From Marthasterias glacialis (lineage: Eukaryota > Echinodermata > Asteroidea > Forcipulatida > Asteriidae): 64,000 bases of DNA. Positions within the stretch are counted from its first letter, which is position 1. Each line of letters opens with the position of its first letter. Under the pieces are notes generated by a model, which worked only from the letters and a program-made list of their open reading frames with translations, was not told the DNA's origin and made no database searches. Below, in pieces: positions 57,838 through 64,000 of the stretch. The stretch is taken from contig OU452228.1 of NCBI GenBank assembly GCA_911728455.2, positions 16,593,564 through 16,657,563 of the forward strand, given 5' to 3'. A program made the position numbers and the translations under genes.

Positions 57838-60800
57838 ATGGGGAGAATAATGACCAGCGAAAGGTCAGGAAGAGTCGTCTTCTACCTCGTGGGTTTACAT
57901 TTTGATGTCGTAAAAGACCAAGGAGACGTGCACAAAATCAGGGCAGTATCACTATTGAATAAAACATTAATATTTGAGCAAAACTAGATACGAATCAATT
58001 TATTACTCGCAAATTAATTAAGAAACAACACACACATTTTGACAAGGGAAAGGGTGCAAGAATCAGGTTAGCATTTAATGAAGTTATGGTTAGTTATTGT
58101 GTATCCAAGTCTATTGTTATTCGGTAACACCTCCATGTTTACCCACGTTTGCGCCCTCTTGTGTCCACCAAGAATATTTCCTTCATTTTAGTGGTCAGCT
58201 GGGCAGGTCCTTTAACAGCACGAATACGTTTTATTACTCAAGTTAAGTGGCAGCTTACCGTCGGAATTCCAAAGGCAAATTAGGCATTAGTCTTGCAGCA
58301 ATTACTGCCCTAAGTTAGTACCCGACTATTATCAAAAGGTTTGTTCAATTTGTCAGACTGTAAAGCCACAAATTCCAGTGGAATTTAGACATGACAAAAA
58401 TTCCGTCCTTGATGTCATATTACTGGGCTCCGTCGGATCGTTTAAAGTCATCAGCCTAAAGCTGAACAAAACCAATAGCTAAAGCAAGAGCTTGGTCCAG
58501 TACCGGACCAGAAATATCTCAGCAAATGTTGTTATTAAAAATAAATGTAAATCACGGTCTTTGGTTTCATGTGCGACTCGTAATTGGATTATTGTTATAA
58601 TTATTATTGTTGTTGTTGCTTTCTCCTTCATTTTAGTCGATAGTCGATACGAGAAGCCGTTTATGAATAGTTAGCGACTCCTACATTATATTTTTCCCTC
58701 TTTCACCAAAGCAAACCACGTTGAAATTAAAAGATGGACGTTTGTCATTCGACAATTTCCTTGAGAATATTTGATAAAGTGACTTAACGCGGTAATAGAT
58801 GCATCCTGTTCGCGCTACTCAAGGCCATTAACATGGCGTCTAGGGACACAAACAAGGGTATTGGGTATTTTCTTCTTTCTTTAGGCCTAAGTTTGCATTT
58901 TTTCCTTCTAATAAATCAAGACATCTCGGGATGTAGATGTAGATTTTTTAAGTTTAATTTTATTGAAAAACAGAGTCTCTGAAGTAAACACCCCACAGAG
59001 ATAAAGAATATCGGAAATCCTAAGGATCGAGCTCATCGGCGCATCCAGGGACCACAGAGAAGGATACTTGGGGAAAGGGTGGGGGCATCCTTGCACTGAC
59101 CTTTTTTAGGGATACGCTGCAAAGCATAGTTTGGAAATAAATTTGTAAAAGACAGAATTGCTTGTTTACCTTAAATTTCTGCTTTTCTTTCATCACTCAT
59201 TTTGATGTTTCCGAGAATAACACAAATAATAATATTTTTGGAAAATTCTAAATGGTTTAAATTTAGTATTGAAATCTTTACTTTTTTATCTCCTTACTTA
59301 TACATTTTTTCTTATTGAGAGAAAAACTGATTTAATTAGTGAGACATGAATATAAAAAGAATCTTTTAATTCAACCTGTTGCTCGTTAAGGGAAACTACT
59401 AAAACAAAAGAAAAGGTATGTACATTCACAAAAGCCCACACAACAAACGACATTATTGGAAATCATCCCCCACGCTTGCAAACCAAGCCCTATAGCTCAC
59501 CTTCCACAGACACATGATTCCGAAAGAAGAAGTTATTTCAACTACACCCACATTCCCTTCCTGGCAATTTATCTAAAACTCACACACTGAGTTTAAAAGA
59601 TGGAAAAACAAATCACCCATCAGGTAATCCAACAGAACAGGGTAAGAACGTGGCACAGCATCTACATAAAAAGCGTAGTCCAAACATTATTAAAACACAT
59701 ACGTTGAATGTGGAAATTTTAATTACAGAGTAATGAACAATAATGTAATACGATAATGTCACTACATTCATGTTTGCCCATTATTGACTCTTCCGCTGTC
59801 ACTCAGGCATTCGGAATCAATGTAATCCTGTTCTTGTTAGATTTGTGTTTAGTTATTTTGTTTTCGAGCGATTTGTTACACCTTTACAAAATGAAACTAG
59901 GCTTGCCTCAAAGAAAAAAAGTAAATAAATTGCAGTCTTTGTGGCTTTGAGAATATGCTTTAAAATAATGTTGGTTTTACCCTTACACCGCGAATCCCTT
60001 CTGACTTGCCCGTGGACCCCCACCCCCTCCCATCCACCCGCATGACTCAGCAAGAACTGAGTTCCAGTGTTCAGTGCTTATCACACATTGTACAACAGAA
60101 AAACCAAATTAATAACATTTTCGCCATCGTGCGATATTACATCAGCTAAACTGGTGTTAAGTGTTAAAGCTTTACAGTTGTTTGAAGGCAATGTTGTCAC
60201 TGTTTTTTACGCTTGTTTTAACACAAACCTATTATTAATTTCTTCGCTATCAGTGATTATTTTCCACGCGGGATAATTTCAAGTTCCTGTTACACATTGC
60301 TCGCGAATCACGCGAGACTAACTATACCCACAAATCCTACAACGAGCATCACTACTTGACGCGACCTAGTTTATATTCGAATATGAATTAATAATTTCCC
60401 CATCCTACGTCATCCCCGAAGGACTCGCCATTCGGTGAAAATGTCAAAATCACAACCAGTAGTAGCAGCCGCTGAATAAAGCATAAACTTGTCCTCGCCC
60501 ACGGGGTTTTGTATCACAGACACGCAATCCCTGAACACAATGAGTGTCCAACACCGCACAGAAATAAATACATACCTCAGGTGAAATCCTCAGAAGATTA
60601 ATATTTATAAACTGCCTTAATCTCAACTTACCACGTTTTGCATTAATGAGTAATGGGTGTTGACAATGTTGAGGAAGTTGCTAACCAACTTGCTCCAAAT
60701 AACCAACTAGTTTGAATAGTACCGGTAGGCCCTAACTGCTTACGATTTTAACCACATCTCCCGAACTAACAAGTAACAAGAAATAGACTGACGATTTGTT

Positions 60801-61308
60801 CAATTTAAAAACCCACGAACAGTCGGTCTTCTCTAGCAGTCAATCTGGCAGTCAGTCAATCTGGCAAGCTTTATTATTGAGAGTTGAGAGTTGCAATTTA
60901 GGTAATTTGGTAGTTTCAAGCTGTTCTTCATATTCTGGCATTTATCCGCGGCATTCGATCACAATTAATGTTGCCTTTTTACACTCCCCCTTTAAAACTT
61001 GAGCTCAATATTGGTAAACTGACTGTAAATGATTCTTTGCGCAAATCAAGATATTTGTAATAAAACCAACCCGTGACAATTTCAGCTTATTTCGTCGTTC
61101 CATTTGCGAGAAAACGGTAAAAATGCATTCAGCATTTTTGTACGCATTCCTATAGGCAGAGTTTTCGTCTCACTGAGATAAAAAACGACAACGCTTCAGG
61201 CAGAAATATTAAAAGAAAAGTTTTCTGCCATCATTATCTTTATACCATGTTAATCTGTGAACATTTATGTTTTTCTTGTTACCAATGTTGATGTGGGCTT
61301 TAACAACA

Positions 61309-61362
61309 GATGTTTCAATTAGAAATATGGACAACATATGTTTCAATTAGAAATATGGACAA
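61309..61362. repeat. Two-copy 28-bp tandem duplication
   Basis: TGTTTCAATTAGAAATATGG plus ACAACATA is followed directly by a second identical TGTTTCAATTAGAAATATGG. Confidence 0.85.
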
Positions 61363-62823
61363 TTAGGAAAACGCAAACCCACACATGACATAGAAAGAAC
61401 AAAAACCATAAACTAAAAGTGAAATTAGATTTTCAAGTTGATAGAAAAACAACAAGGAATTACCTCACGGTGATTGATTGTCGAAATGTCTTCTGGCCCG
61501 TGTCAGTTTAACGTGCCAACCAAAAATCCAACCGGATCATTGTCGTTTGCACGCCCTTTGAACAAATTCTTGACCGTGCAAGCGCGCTCATTTCTCGGGG
61601 ACACCCAAGTAATCCCGCACTTGCCAATCCATGGATTTGTGGTGCTACAAATATTTCTTGGGTGATAGACCGCGATTTCTACTGTCGAAAGTTTGTCTCG
61701 ACAGGATTACAAGTCAGAAAATTAGAACCACGAGAGGTACCTCCCCAACATGATTAAATGTGAGTTGCCACGACTTTTAAAGCACTGAACAACACAATAC
61801 AGTGCCAATAAATTCAAGCATCGTCTATAAAACTCAACACACTTTTTACCATATCGCATGCGATGTTACGAACGACATTGTTTTTCACTGTTGAAATCAT
61901 GCCGCAAAAAGGGGGTGATGTCAGTTGCATAAGGGGAACCATGAAAAAAAGGCATACAATCAAACAATTTCACAAAACCTTATGATTTATACAAAATAAC
62001 TTTCAAAAACACAACTGACTTATGCATAGGACCTGCCTATAATAGGCAGAATACCGATCATGACAATGATGACGACGACCAACGGCGTATCTTGTGGGTC
62101 AAGGTGGACGTGATGTAAACTTTAATACCATAAGACGCCCAGTAGGTGAGCTGTATTAAAACCATTGAGCCTAGAAGTTTAAAGACAGACGGACTAATTA
62201 ATACCTTGTTATTGGATCTGTACTTTCTACCGTAGATAGCAATGTACTTTCTAATCAACGTTTTCCGGCATGTTGTCGTTGTTACGGTGTCAACGTGATA
62301 ACTATGTGCTATCTTTGGATGTGGTTACTTTAATGGCTGCATCACCGCTTTTGTCGTCGCAATCTACCGGTATGGTCACAACAGTCCAGCACTACTTTAA
62401 TCTGGACACTGATTCATCCACACCGTTGAGGGCGTACTCTCAGGGAAATTAAAGTTATCACTGGTAACCTTGCCCTTTGGTGGTACAACCAGCTCGTGTT
62501 TCTCCAAGTTGGATGAATGTATAGGCAAAGTTCATCGGTTGCATTGCGAAGGAGATCGGCGCATGGAAATGTGACGTCACATCACGTTCGGGATACGAAA
62601 CACATGTATGACGGATAGACTCCTAACAAAGACATTATTTGAATAATTGACAAGATCTAGACTTGGAGGCCTATCTCTAAGATTAATATTAATAAGCTGT
62701 GTAAAAGAGTCAGGCAAATAAATTATTGTTGTTTGTTTGTGTGTGCTGTTTAATTCCCAAAGTATTAGCACTCTTGCGCTTTATTTTAGTCGAGTGTTTT
62801 AATAAACAATGCGTTTGTGTCAG

Positions 62824-62969
62824 ACGGTCAGTTTGTCCATGGAGGAAGTGGTTTGTCCCACCATGAAGGAAGGAAATACATTTGCGAAAAGCTGCCAAGT
62901 CTTAAATTAATTTGTCAACCGCGTGCAAGATACGTGTTCGGTAGCTTCTGTGACAATTCCGAGGAAAAG
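62824..62969 (+). other. Candidate plus-strand exon, unrecognised
   Basis: Bordered by an acceptor (GTTTGTGTCAG) and a good donor (GGAAAAG/GTAAAA). The frame reads DGQFVHGGSGLSHHEGRKYI, then ICQPRARYVFGSFCDNSEEK, with three cysteines and mixed composition. No domain recognised. It is opposite in strand to the matrix gene and could be a first hint of a neighbour beyond the right edge, or chance. Confidence 0.15.
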
Positions 62970-64000
62970 GTAAAACCGTCAACGTTGGAAGCGATGTAAA
63001 GGTTTTTGAAGATCCGTAGTTTGCGGTCGAGTCTGACGAGAGAGTATCTCTAATGAGTTGTGATTAACTCACGGGGGTTGTTAAGTTGAGAACTAGGAAG
63101 GTTCAAAACTCGAGAGTCCAATTTGAAAAATCAATCTGTAGGCAAGAGTAAATTAAATGCAATGTTTCAATGTTTTTCCACTGGCCACAGAATTCTCACA
63201 CAGGATAGCGGTTAGATTTAGCAAAGTTCGTTAAGTTCTGGTAATCAACAGGTGCATTGAACAACGACCCATGCGATATTTGTTACGAATGGAAATTTCC
63301 AATTTATTTTTTAGAGAAATTGAACAGAAACAAATCGTTAATAAAATGGTGTCCAGGTCTAATCAATCGCTCCTCAGTTAACGTAATGCTTAATATTTTA
63401 ACAATGATGTTGTAAGCACCGAGGCAAGGAAAATGGCACGAGTCTGAATTTTGTCTTCGAAGCTTTCAACAGTTTCTACTTTTCATAAAACATATGTCGG
63501 GTGGCCCAAAGTAATGAAAGTTGAGGGAAAGTTCGAAAGATGTAAAGGCTTCTGTTGAACGTTGAAGCTTGGGTTTTAGTTTTTGTATTAACTACGTCCA
63601 TCACACAGGGGGAAGAAACACCCATAGTACTATCATTGTTTTAATAAAGATACGATATCTATACTTTTGTTTCTGTCAAGGAGTTTTTCTTCTTCTTCTC
63701 TTTTCTATGACGGGTGATATAGAATACATCATTATTGTACCCCTTTCTCATCCATGTAAGTTGTTGTCAAACACAGACTCCAAAAATAATTTTTTAAAAT
63801 GACACCGTGAAACAATTTCAGTAGTTTTAACGGTGATTAACCTGGCAGTACCGCCACACTAAACAATTGTGGTAATATGTATGGCTACCATCTTTTCGTC
63901 GGAACGTATGGGCATGAACCGTACTGCAATAACTGTTTTCAGATGGAGAGGGTGTTCCGAGAGAGATATCAACTGGATTTATATCTCGTAATGTTACCGG
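62970..64000. other. Right-edge sequence, nothing recognised
   Basis: No coding exon, RNA gene or repeat was recognised. Confidence 0.3.

Larger units (their letters stand above)
56851..62823. other. Upstream intron or intergenic region of the matrix gene
   Basis: No further EGF exon or signal peptide was recognised. Small local duplications are present at 57661-57837 and 61309-61362 (separate entries). The minus-strand frame at about 61510-61670, with CGITWVSPRNERACT, is open but unrecognised. Confidence 0.35.

Noticed and set aside
1-64000. CRISPR arrays, bacterial operons, phage or integrated virus genes
   Set aside because: No spaced repeats, no dense long reading frames, no ribosome-binding-site-led operons; introns and SINEs mark the DNA as animal nuclear sequence.

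Overview
The window reads as nuclear DNA of a bilaterian animal, most likely an invertebrate deuterostome such as an echinoderm. It is AT-rich and gene-poor, with short exons, GT-AG introns of about 0.2 to 8 kb, and extracellular modules joined in phase 1. It carries two copies of a SINE containing the segment GTGTCCTTGGGCAAGACACTT, which I recall from sea urchins, amphioxus and acorn worms. Many small non-autonomous transposons are present, and the palindrome TAGGCCTA recurs. The species assignment is inference.

The best-supported gene is on the minus strand, with eleven exons between 56850 and 40672. In transcription order they encode an EGF domain, two calcium-binding EGF domains, a thrombospondin-type EGF domain, a run of exons resembling the beta-sandwich ectodomain of CILP and FAM171 proteins, and a sushi/CCP domain followed by an in-frame stop. 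All ten splice junctions keep frame: nine in phase 1 and one in phase 2. The product should be a secreted or cell-surface extracellular-matrix protein. Its signal peptide exon was not found and is probably upstream of 56850 or outside the window.

A second minus-strand gene is seen through one exon at 3328-3554. It ends in a cysteine module like the N-terminal module of nephronectin and EGFL6. That gene continues off the left edge.

The rest (about 3.6-40.6 kb, the 8 kb intron at 48.7-56.7 kb, and 56.9-64 kb) is intergenic or intronic. It holds several miniature inverted-repeat transposons, five with hAT-like CAG-GGCG ends. It also holds a palindromic element with a 12-bp target duplication and hammerhead-like motifs, a 44-bp satellite, tRNA-like sequence, simple repeats, and CTCF-like motifs. 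I saw no recognisable transposase or reverse transcriptase gene. A few open frames with splice-like borders are listed as unrecognised, with low confidence.
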